From Synaphobranchus kaupii (Eukaryota; Chordata; Actinopteri; Anguilliformes; Synaphobranchidae), in the NCBI GenBank assembly GCA_029718625.1, contig CM056389.1, positions 17,461,670-17,525,669 of the forward strand: DNA of 64,000 bases, given 5' to 3'. The notes under the pieces are model-generated. The model ran no database searches, was not told the DNA's origin, and saw only the letters and a list, made by a program, of their open reading frames with translations. Positions 49,201-60,400 of this stretch are shown here, one piece after another. A program made the position numbers and the translations under genes. The first letter of the stretch is position 1, and each line of letters opens with the position of its first letter.

Positions 49201-50108
49201 AACTGTATTCTGTCCTGTTTTCTGGTCAAACTTAAATAAAAATAATAAAACTTGAGGCCAAGGACATAGATCTCATTTAAATTTGTTTTTTTTTGGGGGG
49301 GGGCAACAAACAGGAAATTTTCTTCAGGATTTTCTTTTTTGGGGACAATAACAGTCTCACCAAATACAACATGATAATATTCGGGAGACCATTTGATGTT
49401 TTTCCAAAGTTAGGGGAAATGTCCCCCTGTGACCTACGTCCATGCTTGAGGCTCGGTAGCGTTTCAAATAATTTCAGGAAATAGCATGCTTATCCCCAGG
49501 GTGAGCAGCAACCCAGCCAGCCACGTGGCATTTAAAAAATGTTTTAAGATTGTGAAAGTTGTGAACTTGCACTCTTGTAACTTTGTCAGGTCACAATAAT
49601 GTCTATAAATTGCTTTCTGGCAGTAAAAGTATAACTGTGATCTGGACCTACTTACAATGTAGGTAGAAAGTTGTGGTTTGAGTGTGAGAGTTATGAAAAC
49701 ATTGCTACAGTGTTACCACAACCTTACACAACCGTACTGCAATGTTTCACAGTTGCAATAGCATTTTGTGCTAGCTGGGTAACTTATTTTTCAATGGAAA
49801 CAAATGAAAACTATCATGTTTGGAAAAAAAAAAAAAGAATGAACAGTCCAGTCAATTAAAACAAGTTACAAATCACTTGCACTCTCTATGAGAAAAAAAG
49901 TCTATAAGATATAAAATATGATTTTGACTATTTTTAAATGGATACATTTAAAACTCTGGTTTAGACAGGTGGATATTTATACAAATCAATTCACAAAAAG
50001 TAAACAAATTGTCCTAAAAATTGTCCTGCTTTGCCAGCAGGAATTGTGAGATCAGTTTGCTTCCACCTTTTGAAGTTAATATTTGACCACTTGAAATCAC
50101 ACACTGTG
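46258..50108 (-). other. zbtb21: Presumed long 3'UTR of zbtb21
   Basis: 3.85 kb of AT-rich sequence downstream of the zbtb21 stop, with minus-strand AATAAA candidates at 46263-46258 and about 47299-47294. It contains (GGGGT)n at 46626-46645, (AT)n at 49004-49022 and a C-run at 49178-49194. Human ZBTB21 also has a multi-kilobase 3'UTR as I recall, but the extent here is inferred. Confidence 0.45.
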
Positions 50109-53100
50109 CTATGGGTTTGTGTGGCTCTGTTCATGGCTCCAGAGACTAAAGGCGGTCTTGAAGGTCCTGTGACAGAGCTTGCACATGTATTGCCTCTTAA
50201 AAGTTAGGGCAGAGAGGGTAGGTGCGTGGTAAAACAGAGTGTCTGATTCCTGAGGAGTGAGAGGCTTGTCCGCGGCATCTGCCTTTGGCGGGAGCCCCCC
50301 TTCTGGTTTCTCCTGATCCCGATTCTTGAATTTGGTAAGCGGCGCCCCTGCTGCCTCTGGTGGTCCTGGCTGCGCGGATTTGGGAGAGGGCGCCCGAGGT
50401 GGTCCAGACGGCCAGGGAGCGGACGTGGCCGGAGGCGGAGAGGGGGACGGGGACGAGGAACGTCTGTCGCCCTCCCGGGATCCGAGAGCCTCCTCCTGAG
50501 TGGCCATGTGCGACTGGAAGTGGCTCCAGAGGCGGAAGTTGGTTCGGAAGGCCTTGTTGCAGATGTGGCAGATGAAGGGCTTGATGTGGCACAGCAGCTC
50601 CTGGTGGCGCTCCAGCTGCTTGTGAGTGCTGAAGAGCTTGCCGCACTTCTCGCACGGCCACACGCCGGGCTCCTCGGGGCCCGCCTCCGCCAACGGCGCC
50701 TGCCCCATCCGGTCGTCCACCGCCTCCTCCTGCGGCTCCTCCTTCACCTTCAGCTCCCCCGGGCGGTGGGAGGTACTCAGGTCCTCCGCCGCGAAGGACG
50801 AGTCCTCCGAGTCGAACATGACCGGCCCGGAGGAGTCGCTGTAAACCACCTCGTCTTTGGAGCTCCCCGCACTCGCGGGCTGCAGGCCGGGGCCCAGCGG
50901 CTGGAGGTGCTCGGAGAGGTGCTCGCCATTGTTCTCCTGGAGGCCGAGGGACATCTGCTCCTCCACGGTCATCATGTTCTGATTATGCACCTCCACCTGG
51001 TGCCGCCATATGCTGAAGGAGGACTTGAAGGTGCGCATGCACTCCAGGCAGGTCAGCTTCTTGTACTCGCAGTGGGTTTCGTGCTCCTTCTTGACCGCCG
51101 GGCTGGAGAACCTGAGGCCGCAGTACGGGCACACGGTCGCGTGTCGGCAGCCCCTCTCGTGGTTCCCCTGCTCGAACAGCGAGGTCAGTTTCTCGTTGCA
51201 AAGCCGGCAAGGGTAGACGTCTTTGCCCTTGTTCTCCTTTAAATTAACCGTCTGGTCCTGTGTCTGGAGGAGTTCGTCCTCTCTTTGTGCCTCCTGTTCA
51301 GACTTCTCTCCGTTGTGCATCTTTAGATGCTGCCTGTACTGAGACTGGAACCAGAACAACTTCCCGCAGTAAGGACACATGTAACTCCTGGACCTCCTCA
51401 GACTCCTTTTACCGAAAGGCTGCGACTGCAGGCCCCCCTGCTTGTTTCGCCTGAGCTTCATAATCAGAGCTTTCTTGATTTCTCTTTCACGCACGATGTC
51501 AATCAGCTTCCTCTGGAACTTCTCATCAAGGACGGTGTAGGAGCTGGAGGAAGGAGCCGGGTTCTGTACCACCCCGTGCTGAGTCTGGCAGTGCGTCCAC
51601 ACTTTGAAGTTTGTATGAAACCGTTTGTGGCAGATGTCACAGGAGTAGGGCTTTTCTGGGTTGTGGTACATGTTCACGTGGCGGTACAGTCCCGCGTTCG
51701 ACCGGAAAACCTTCAGGCAATTCCAGCATTTGAACATTCTGCTCTGCCTGGATTCTCCCGTTTCGTTGTTGCCCTCCTTGTCAAAACCATGAGGCAAGGC
51801 GGTAAGCCGGTGGTCCTCCGGTGCGAAATCTGCTTCACTCAAACCCCGGGACTTCTTAATGGGATTCCTCCTGCCGTCCAGTCTAGCCTTTCTCTTTCCT
51901 GAATGTTTGAAGAATCCTCTGGGCCCCTCGTCAAAGTTAATTTGAAAGTCCCTGAAGTTCACAGGCAAGTTGTCGCCGACGGTGATACGTATGATGTCAG
52001 ACGGGTCAGCGAGGGGGCTGCTGGGCTCCGTCTTCACGTGGACCTCGGCCGCGTGCGCGTCTTCCTCGTCGTATCTGTTGCAGTGCCTGGACTTGAGAAT
52101 CAACGGCGGGACCGCGTTTGACTTGGGCGGTTTGTGCTCCGCCGGCTCGGCGTCGGTTGGATTCTTGGCAGCCATCTTAACCACGGACTGCTCTCGACTC
52201 TGTGAGGTCTTGAGTTCCAGGGCCGGGGAGAAGACCGGAACAGGGCTGTCCATTGATAGAGATCTGCGCAAAAGGCTTTTTATGAGCGGACCGCTGCGGT
52301 CAATGGTCTGGCCTGACTCACTGGCCTGGCCCGGAGAAGCCTGCTTGGGATTGTACAAGTGGGGAAGCGGCTCGTCTCTAAAGCCCACAGCGTCGGCCTG
52401 CAGCCTGCTGTGCTGTATCTGAGATTCGCTAAAGGAGACGGAGGAGGTCAGCTGCGGCCGCGTGCACGACGTGAGAGCCGCCCTCTCCCTCAAGAGGGAG
52501 ACCGACGGGCGAGACTTGCCGTCAGGATTCCCGGTGGGTTCTGCAGACTTTCTGGGGATGGGTGTCGCTTTCCTCAAAGTTTCATTAGCCTCGTCTTGTC
52601 CTTTGGACTGGGAAGGTTTGCCCGCAGCCTTAGCAGACGTTACATATTTGGACCCTGTGACGGTTGTCTGTGTCGATGTCGTTTTCCCTAGTGGATTTAG
52701 GCCTTTGTGATGAGAAGAACTGGCACTCGGTGGATCGCCGCGGCTCTGACGTACGATGACGCTTCTTTGCTGGTAACTGTTGTCGTCCTCCTCCGAAAAA
52801 GACATCCTCTTTCTGGAGACGCTGTAAGAGACCTGAGGCTTAGTCGACATTATGTTGGTCAGAAACGGGATCCCTAAACTGTATCCCAGCTCTTGTATGG
52901 CCGCGAGGCTGCCTTTGTCCACAAACAGAGACGAGGAGTAGATGTAATTCAGCACATTCTCGAAGGCGTCCGGCTCGCAGAAATCCAGCTGGACAGCGGC
53001 CTGGGCTCCGGATTCCCTCCTAGCAAAGAGGGAGTGGAAATACTCGCTGCTGGCGGCCAGAATGCTCTTGTGAGCCTGGTACTTCTGGTCCCCGACGATC

Positions 53101-53201
53101 AAGATGACATCACAGAGCTGACCTTTCAGACGCTGCTCGTTGAGCATACCCAGCAGGGAGATGGCATGTGCAGGGTTTACGTAGTGCACCAGGCTCTCCA
53201 T
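50109..53201 (-). CDS. zbtb21: Zinc finger and BTB domain-containing protein 21 (ZNF295)
   Basis: Nuclear BTB zinc-finger transcriptional regulator of 1030 residues on one coding exon (human is about 1066). The BTB/POZ domain is at ~20-125 (GQLCDVILIVGDQKYQAHKS, AASSEYFHSLF, FCEPDAFENVLNYIYSSS). A long disordered middle holds SGPLIKSLLRRSLSMDS and SUMO-type sites VKTE and VKEE. C2H2 fingers are in clusters: FKCWNC and YSCDIC, then YMCPYC, then a group including CRLC, CPYC and LTCLEC, then WPCEKC and FICHIC, and last YMCKLC...HEQSH near the C-terminus. Start: MESLVHYVNPAH, with context CCACG before ATG-G, five bases after an acceptor (CCGACAG/CCACG). An in-frame ATG at 53255 is therefore intronic. 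At least one non-coding 5' exon must lie upstream. Confidence 0.97.
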   Translation of the reverse strand: MESLVHYVNPAHAISLLGMLNEQRLKGQLCDVILIVGDQKYQAHKSILAASSEYFHSLFARRESGAQAAVQLDFCEPDAFENVLNYIYSSSLFVDKGSLAAIQELGYSLGIPFLTNIMSTKPQVSYSVSRKRMSFSEEDDNSYQQRSVIVRQSRGDPPSASSSHHKGLNPLGKTTSTQTTVTGSKYVTSAKAAGKPSQSKGQDEANETLRKATPIPRKSAEPTGNPDGKSRPSVSLLRERAALTSCTRPQLTSSVSFSESQIQHSRLQADAVGFRDEPLPHLYNPKQASPGQASESGQTIDRSGPLIKSLLRRSLSMDSPVPVFSPALELKTSQSREQSVVKMAAKNPTDAEPAEHKPPKSNAVPPLILKSRHCNRYDEEDAHAAEVHVKTEPSSPLADPSDIIRITVGDNLPVNFRDFQINFDEGPRGFFKHSGKRKARLDGRRNPIKKSRGLSEADFAPEDHRLTALPHGFDKEGNNETGESRQSRMFKCWNCLKVFRSNAGLYRHVNMYHNPEKPYSCDICHKRFHTNFKVWTHCQTQHGVVQNPAPSSSSYTVLDEKFQRKLIDIVREREIKKALIMKLRRNKQGGLQSQPFGKRSLRRSRSYMCPYCGKLFWFQSQYRQHLKMHNGEKSEQEAQREDELLQTQDQTVNLKENKGKDVYPCRLCNEKLTSLFEQGNHERGCRHATVCPYCGLRFSSPAVKKEHETHCEYKKLTCLECMRTFKSSFSIWRHQVEVHNQNMMTVEEQMSLGLQENNGEHLSEHLQPLGPGLQPASAGSSKDEVVYSDSSGPVMFDSEDSSFAAEDLSTSHRPGELKVKEEPQEEAVDDRMGQAPLAEAGPEEPGVWPCEKCGKLFSTHKQLERHQELLCHIKPFICHICNKAFRTNFRLWSHFQSHMATQEEALGSREGDRRSSSPSPSPPPATSAPWPSGPPRAPSPKSAQPGPPEAAGAPLTKFKNRDQEKPEGGLPPKADAADKPLTPQESDTLFYHAPTLSALTFKRQYMCKLCHRTFKTAFSLWSHEQSHTNP

Positions 53202-55249
53202 CGTGGCTGTCGGAAACAAATATAAAACAAAATAAAGATTTGACTCCACATCCAATTTGTTTCAGTGTTTATGACTAGGCTATCTTCTATCTGAGGTGTT
53301 CTGTGTCATAAAGGACTATATTGTTTGTGTAATAAAGGACTATGTTGTTGTTTTTGTTTTTTTTTTATAAAAAAAAAAAAAACAGTCTTTAATTTAGAGC
53401 AGGGCTATTCAACTCTGGTGCTGCTGGGTTAGCTGGTTTTTGAATAAAATCAATAACCAGTTCAGTCCAAGAAATCAGATCAGGTGAGTTAACTGTCTAA
53501 GAAACTGTTTTATTTGAGCCCTGATATGCAGTCTTTTATAGTTTTGTAATGTGAACACACATAAAAAGCTGCTTTTGTATAAATTACTTGCACACTCCGC
53601 AACTACAGTACCCAGAACCAAACACTCCTCACTGAATGACGTTTTCTAAGCTGGCCCTTATTAGACAGTTCAAACCCTGACAAATGTTATGACTTGCCTA
53701 GTCTAGTTCTTTGTGATTCTACCTTAAATCAACCAGATCTTTGCTGCTGTATGCATTTCTTTTCACTGAGTCATATTTGGGTTAGTTTAGCATTTTTGTT
53801 ATTGTATTACTTTAATACATAACATATTAATTTCAGAAGTGCATTTAAGTGCAAGTGCATGCAGTGTCATGTAAATGCTAACCACTTAAAACACCTTTTT
53901 CCAAGGCTTTTTGTTTTTTGCTAGGATGATCTGCACTGAATAATAAAAATGATCTTTTTGCACATTCCTGTAATCACATAAATGAGTGCATTCGTACTTT
54001 ACTAAAGCTTTTTTAATAACAGTGCCAAACATCCACATGTAAGTTTTTGAAAAGTAAAATATTAAAATCTATTTAATTTTTGTTTTTTAAACTATTAAAA
54101 TGTTATGAGTTAACACAAAGCTCAACATAACTATCCACGGTCCTCCAAATGCCGGTTAGATTACTTATTTTAAAAAAACACATTGTATTTAAATAAACAT
54201 AACTGAAACGCTATTTTCAGATATGTGGTAACCGGAAAGCCTAAATTCAGGCATAAAGCATTGAATTATGCGCATGCGTATGTCACAGTCCTTTTACGGG
54301 TTGAACCTGGAAGTCGCTTGTATCAAGTCTAACGTTAAATATATTTACAAGGCCTAACTAAGATAGCTTATTTCGTGTTATCGTCGTAGTTCTGGCAATT
54401 TGGTTTCAAAAACGAAGTGCTCGGTCGCTTGCTAGTTTGCTAAGAAGATAGCTACATGGAGTTACATTTGTCACTTCGCACATGACAGACATGCATCTAG
54501 CTAGCTAGACCCCGTGGCTCGTATACACTCACTCAGACAATTATCCCGAAACAACAATGTAATGACGCTAATCCAAACACAAAGCTCTTTACTGCACACG
54601 CAAGCCCGCGACAGTCCAAATACAGACAGAGAAAAACAGTGTGGTCAAATGAGCCTGCGCACACGCCATCTCCTGTCATTTCTCTGAAAGAGCGCAGACG
54701 CAGCATCCAAAACGGGCACTGCAGATTCGCTTGTGAGAGGAGAAAGAGAAAGAAATCACCTCAGCGTTACGTCAGGAAAGGACGCTTTTCCCAAACATAA
54801 ACAGATAAGATAACTCAAGCAGTAGGAGCTATATTCAACCAAAGTGGTCTCATACTTTAACTCACCCTTTCGATTTACTTTAGTTGCCGTGGAGCACCTA
54901 AAAATACTATTTTAGAATTCCGTTAAGCGTGTGGCAGTCATGATTCCATCCATCTTGTACTTGACGTCATCCCACACAAGGGATGAGGTCATCGCAAAGA
55001 ACGCTCGTCACGTGCACTCCGCTCCGATAGGCTGCTTTCTCTCTGAAGGCGTGTGTATAGGAAACGACTACGGAAATAACAGATTTCTAACAGAAGAAGC
55101 TTGCACGTCTGCAGAGACTTACTTAAAGAGACAGCTTGTCCTTTACTTCCCAGTGATGTAAACATGCAATTTGGGAACATGTAAAAATCATAAGGTTTCA
55201 TATGTAATTTTTATTTTAGCCAATTTTACCAACAGACAAATAACCTTTG

Positions 55250-55250
<1 letters not shown>

Positions 55251-55292
<42 letters not shown>
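55251..55292. repeat. (ATT)n microsatellite
   Basis: Thirteen to fourteen ATT units with one ATTGTT interruption at the right end. Confidence 0.9.
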
Positions 55293-55293
<1 letters not shown>

Positions 55294-56611
55294 GTTATTA
55301 TTATATTGCCATCAACATTATCATCAACAACATCTCATTACAATTACCATGTGTCAGACACACCTCAGACCACAAGTTTATTCACGTCAGAAAAAAAGTT
55401 ACGGTACACCCATTACCAGCTGTAATATGATATGTCAACCATGCTGTACAGCCACATTCTTCCGCCTTCTCACACCCCAATCAATGACACATTATCAGTG
55501 AGTACACGTTCTTCCCTCTTCATCAAAAACATGTGCCACTTTCAGGTTCAATTTCCCATCACCTTAGAAGTCCCCTTGAAACAAATTAGGCCCAGGTAAT
55601 TAAAAACTGACACTTATGCACCGAGAGTAGTATTTATTTGGGCTTGCAGAAGGCCAGACGTGTTTGCTCGGCACTGAGTGTCTTTTCCAGACAACACGGC
55701 GAGATCGTTGTGCCTCCCTGGGCCTAGGGGATTGGTGGCCATGGTGCTGTTGTTAGGGATCGCTCCAGAGCACACTGTGTGGTGCATCGTTTGCCTGCTA
55801 CCAGCTCTGCGTCAAGGGTGCAGTCACTCCACGGCTCCTCCTCCTGCCTAATACGCACATCGCTTTGCCTTGGAATTACATGGCCAGTTGTTTACATACG
55901 GATGATTTTAATTAGTGATAATTCACAGCGCAATAGTGATTAGCAGCTAATCGTCAATTATGTAGATAATATGTAATTTGTTTTTAATTGCTGGTGTAAT
56001 AATAATGTGTAGCATGTTTAATGCAGCCTTTACATTACAAAGGAGTAGTCGGTTAATTTATATACTCCCATATCTCCTGATTGTGTGTTAATGTTTTCAC
56101 AGGATGAATTATGATCTTAAAAGCAACCTTTCACTGAATATAAAATTACCAAAATATATTCACTGGGACACTGTTGTTATAGTACATAGCCAAGACCAAG
56201 AGTCCAGCACATGAGAAATAAAGCACAAATTATTAAAAATGATAAATTATCAAATAAATGCATCATTTTAATATGGAATTTTGAGATCTGACTGAGATAC
56301 CATGTATAAAGCTGCTTTCCTGAATGTTCTAATTGACAGAGCCAGTGTCTCAGGAGCACAGATCAAACACTGCCATGGTTACCTGTGAGGAAAGCATGTC
56401 ACCTGGGACAAACAATGCTGCTTTCAAACGTGTACATTCTATCCCTCTGGCATTGCAAACAAAGTTAATTGCCGATACTGCCAGTACGAGGCTATAACAG
56501 GACTATAAAATGAAGCAACATCTTCTGAATTAGAGTGGTGATTAGCATCAGTCTTTTACCTCCAAAACATACTTTTTTTGCCTTTTGCATATAAAATAAT
56601 TAAGCTGAGTA

Positions 56612-57165
56612 AATGAATATTTCAATAAGTGTTTATCCCTTGTATTGTAAATGGGTGTGAATAAATGGCACTGATTTCTCTTCTGGTCAAAAGTGCTGCC
56701 TGGACGGTGGCCTCACTTTTTCCACACAAACGCGAAAGGTGAGGATCTTCACTACAGCAAGTGAAGCAGGTGAAATATAATTAGTTTCAAAAGCAGTAGG
56801 TTCACATGTGAATTCCCATTGGTAATTAATATTTACATTTAAATCTTATCCTGAGAGACCTACACTGCTAATGTTTTACACACAATCAAGTTGTAAAGCT
56901 GGATATGTATATTAAGCAATCTGGTTCAAGTGTCCAATGGCAGCACCCTACCTGGGAATCGAAACTGTAACCTCTGAGTTGCGATAATCCCCTAACCACA
57001 CCTCTGCCCTGAAAAGCAAACAGGCAAATAAACAATAAATAAAACAAAAAAACTGGGTAGCCTAAATGTAAATGTTTCTCAGCATGTTACTGACTGGTGT
57101 TTCTGTTGTGTTAAATACATGTGAAATACACCCAAAAATATAAACTTTCCAAGTTTGCTCATGCC
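56612..57165 (+). pseudogene. Broken duplicate of umodl1 intron 1 plus WAP-exon 3' half
   Basis: 56612-56669 matches umodl1 intron 1 around 57692-57796. 56670-56738 matches the end of the WAP exon (58681-58753), including a donor-like AAAG/GT at 56739. 56741-57165 matches the following intron (58756-59150), including its SINE copy. The exon copy has lost four bases and one TGC cysteine, so it cannot be used in frame. The EMI exon is missing from the copy. Confidence 0.8.
56870..57012 (-). mobile_element. Degenerate tRNA-SINE within the duplicate
   Basis: Contains caccctacctgggaatcgaa and ctctgagttgcgataatccc; the same insertion is at 58875-59035. Both were therefore copied after the SINE had inserted. 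Confidence 0.55.
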
Positions 57166-57420
57166 ATGCTCAAGCCGCATCAAAAGAAGTTGATATAGAG
57201 AAGCCTGCGTGTTAACAAACCTTGGCAACGGAGGTGGGAAAAGATCTCAATAGGGCTTCTGAATCGCTGGGTGGTGGCAACCCAGCCTGCCGCACTCCAG
57301 GGACTGGAAGAGGGCGAGCCTCCTCCAGCAGCACCATCTCTGACTTACCGAGACGGCAGGGAGGTGCACGCCACAAACTGGGGTTTGATACGCCGCGGCC
57401 CTTCATTTCTCACCTCAAAG

Positions 57421-60400
57421 ATGCGCTGGATCTTCTCCGCCTGTGTTGCTGCATCCTTCCTCGGACTCAGCCTGGAACACAACACCATGTTCGAAGGTGG
57501 GTGAGAGAGGGCGGCAAAAAGCTCGCCGTCCGTGACGCACCTCTGCATTTCATCAGCCGCCTTCGGTCAAAGATATTCCAGACACTGCAATAAATGTCAA
57601 TAACATTATTTTGTTCTCCTTAGAAACAGAAAGGCGACGCTTAGGCTGCTGTTTGGAATTTGCTTAAATAAAGCACATAATGCAAGCTGCAATATTTCAA
57701 TAAGTGTCTCTCCCTTGTATTGTAAATGCCCCGCCAAGCCGTAACTTGGCGGATGGCATACCTGCCATCCCAATGAGTGTGAATAAATGGCTTTGGAACT
57801 TGGCTCTATAATTTATATATCTTGCTGAAAATGTATGCTAGCACGTAGGCCTACTGCAGCCACCAGAAAAATTATAACCACTGGGCTCGACCCGTTTTAT
57901 CTCACTGATGTTTGAAGCTAGAGAATTGCTGTGATCTCTACTTTTGTAGGCTACATTTCACCATTCTCAAGCATGCTGAGGACTGACAATACAATGTCAA
58001 TGACAAAATTTTGAGAGAAAAAAACGTGTTATATATATTATATTATCTGCAATTCCCCCTGTTATTTCAGGATATGACCTATCCTTATCGGGTTACAACT
58101 TATGCACGAAAACAAAGATCGTGAACAGCAGCAAAGTGATGTCATACAAGACCTCCTATTCAGAGAGAACGCCTTGTGGAGGCTGGCTACCCTGGAAGAC
58201 ATGTCAGAAGACCCTCTATAAAACGGCATACAAGACTGTGGTTGTCCAGGTTACAGAAAACACCACTACGTGCTGTGATGGATACGTACAAGTCGGCAGC
58301 TATTGTGCTTTACGTAAGTCCGGCTCTCGTGGAGGAAATGTACTGATTAAAGCTAAAAGCCTTCATTTTTCTTTATAACGCAAAACACAAGACATTTGTT
58401 TTTTGGTAGCACCAGTTGTCATGGAAATTGTATTTTTGCAGTACCAAATACAGACACAGGGTGAGGCTGTGGAACAACAAACAACAAATAAGACGTTTCC
58501 AAAAGAAGACCGGTTGTCCCGTTGTGCATTTTTCAGTGGGAGTTTATGTGTTTTGCTGTTTTCTCTTTCTTTTTTCTTCGTCTTACCATTGCAGCTTTGA
58601 GCGAGAGTGCACAGTTCACTGCCAAGCCCGGCTCTTGCCCCGATAATATAACGACAGATTACGGTCCGTGCGCATGGGACACTGATTGCTCTTCTGGTCA
58701 GAAGTGCTGCATGGACGGAGGCCTCTCTTTTTGCACAGACGCAAACGCTAAAGGTGAGGATCTCCGCTACAGCAAGCAGGTGAAATACAATTCGTTTCAA
58801 AAGAAGTAGGTTCACATGTGGATTCCCATTGGTAATTAACATTTACATTTAAATCTTATCTGGAGGGACTTATGTTTTACACACAATCAAGTTGTAAAGC
58901 TGGATATTTATATTAAGCAATCTGGTTTCCGTTTCTTGCTCAAGGGTAGCACCCTACCTGGGAATCGAAACTGTAACCTCTGAGTCCCTGTAATCCCCTA
59001 ACCATTAGTCTACACCTCTGCCCTAAAAGACAAACAAGCAAATAAACAATAAACAACAACAATAACAAAAAAAAAAAAACTGGGTAGCCTAAATGTAAAT
59101 GTTTCTCAGCATGTCACTGACTGGTGTTTCTGTTGTGTAAAATAAAATTAAGGACACTTATGTGAAATACGTCACTACTGCTATCCCTTGAAATGTTATT
59201 AATATTTCATATGAGATAAAAGGACAATTATATTCCAGCATACTTGGATACCTATTGACTGGAATTATGTTCTTACTGTATACTTTTCCCCACAGGGAAA
59301 TTACATCTGTTTATTGAGGTATGAAGGAAATACAGATGGTTATCTCCATTGAACCTGTCTGAGTGCAACTGAAGCTCACAGTTTACTGTGTTTGATCATT
59401 TAGGTGGAGAGAGAGGCTGGTACCTAAGCATGACTATCACCGTGAAGACAGATTACTCAATTCTGGAAAACTTTCCTATAGGGATCCTGAACCACACGCG
59501 GCTTTTACACGCTATGGTACGCGCTACTTGCCACATGCAACCCGCTCTTGGTCTGGTATTTCTGTGTGTTCACTGTTGTATTTCTTATAATGGCTTCCGA
59601 ATGGAGATGCAAGTTTGATGGAGTGGACACATCCGTGCACAACAGACAATCTCATCGTTGTTCAATTTACGTCAAATCGAATCTAACGTTTAGCCGTCTT
59701 GTCAGTTCGGTCTGCTCTCTTATTGGCCGGGCCTCAGCAGGTTGAGTTTAGACCGTTTTCTCCGCATTTCTCCAGGTCATCGGAGCGCTGGGGTCTTCGA
59801 ACTTCTCCGTGTACCACCTCAGCTCCCGTCCGGCCGGCCTGTTCCAGACCACCACCGAGCTCCTGATTGGCTCCTCCCAGCCCCTCTCCCTGCAGAGCAC
59901 CACTGCACAGCTGCATGTTCTGCTGAAGCACATTGAGGAAGTGTCCAGCATAGCGGTCCAAGGTAAAGCTACTGGATCATGGTAGAGCATGGATATTCAA
60001 ATCAAAATCCGTTCCTGGTTTTCTTTCTCCCAGGTAATTAACTGAACGATTAGTGCTACTGACTGGCCAGACTCTTCACACCTGACTCCCAAGTAAAGGG
60101 TGGTTGGAAGCCCAGCAGTTCTCGGCCTTCGAGGACCGTGATTTGAATACCAGGGATGTAGAGCATGTAGCACAGGGGTGCTCAAATCTGGCTCTCGAGG
60201 CCAGTAGTGCTGCTGGTTTTCATTCTTCCCCTCTAATCAGGACTGATTTAAACCAAGGGGCCAAGAGTGGGCTTTCGCTTTGAAGCTCTCTTCCTGGCTG
60301 GGCTGGGAATGGCAATTGTGCCATTGCTCACTAGCGCCACTGCGATTGGCTCCAGTATAGGTCTTTCACTGTGTAAGTCAATGGCAGCAATATGGTCAAA

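Larger units (their letters stand above)
53206..57212. other. zbtb21 5' intron, promoter region and intergenic DNA before umodl1
   Basis: No coding exon recognised. The zbtb21 5'UTR exon is probably near 54.4-54.9 kb, where CpG content rises and gctagctagctag motifs appear. A repeat with ggctattcaactctggtgct starts near 53403. (ATT)n is at 55251-55292. The stretch 56612-57165 is a duplicated umodl1 segment, described separately. Confidence 0.45.

Noticed and set aside
53202..53255. Upstream in-frame ATG extending Zbtb21 by 18 residues
   Set aside because: A good acceptor at 53207-53208 and the conserved MESLVHY start show this part is intron.
54931..55161. 76-codon plus-strand frame upstream of zbtb21
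   Set aside because: No family likeness, signal peptide or splice support; length is within chance expectation.
57271..57420. In-frame ATG 50 codons before the umodl1 start
   Set aside because: It would bury the signal peptide; the ATG at 57421 begins a proper leader and matches human layout.
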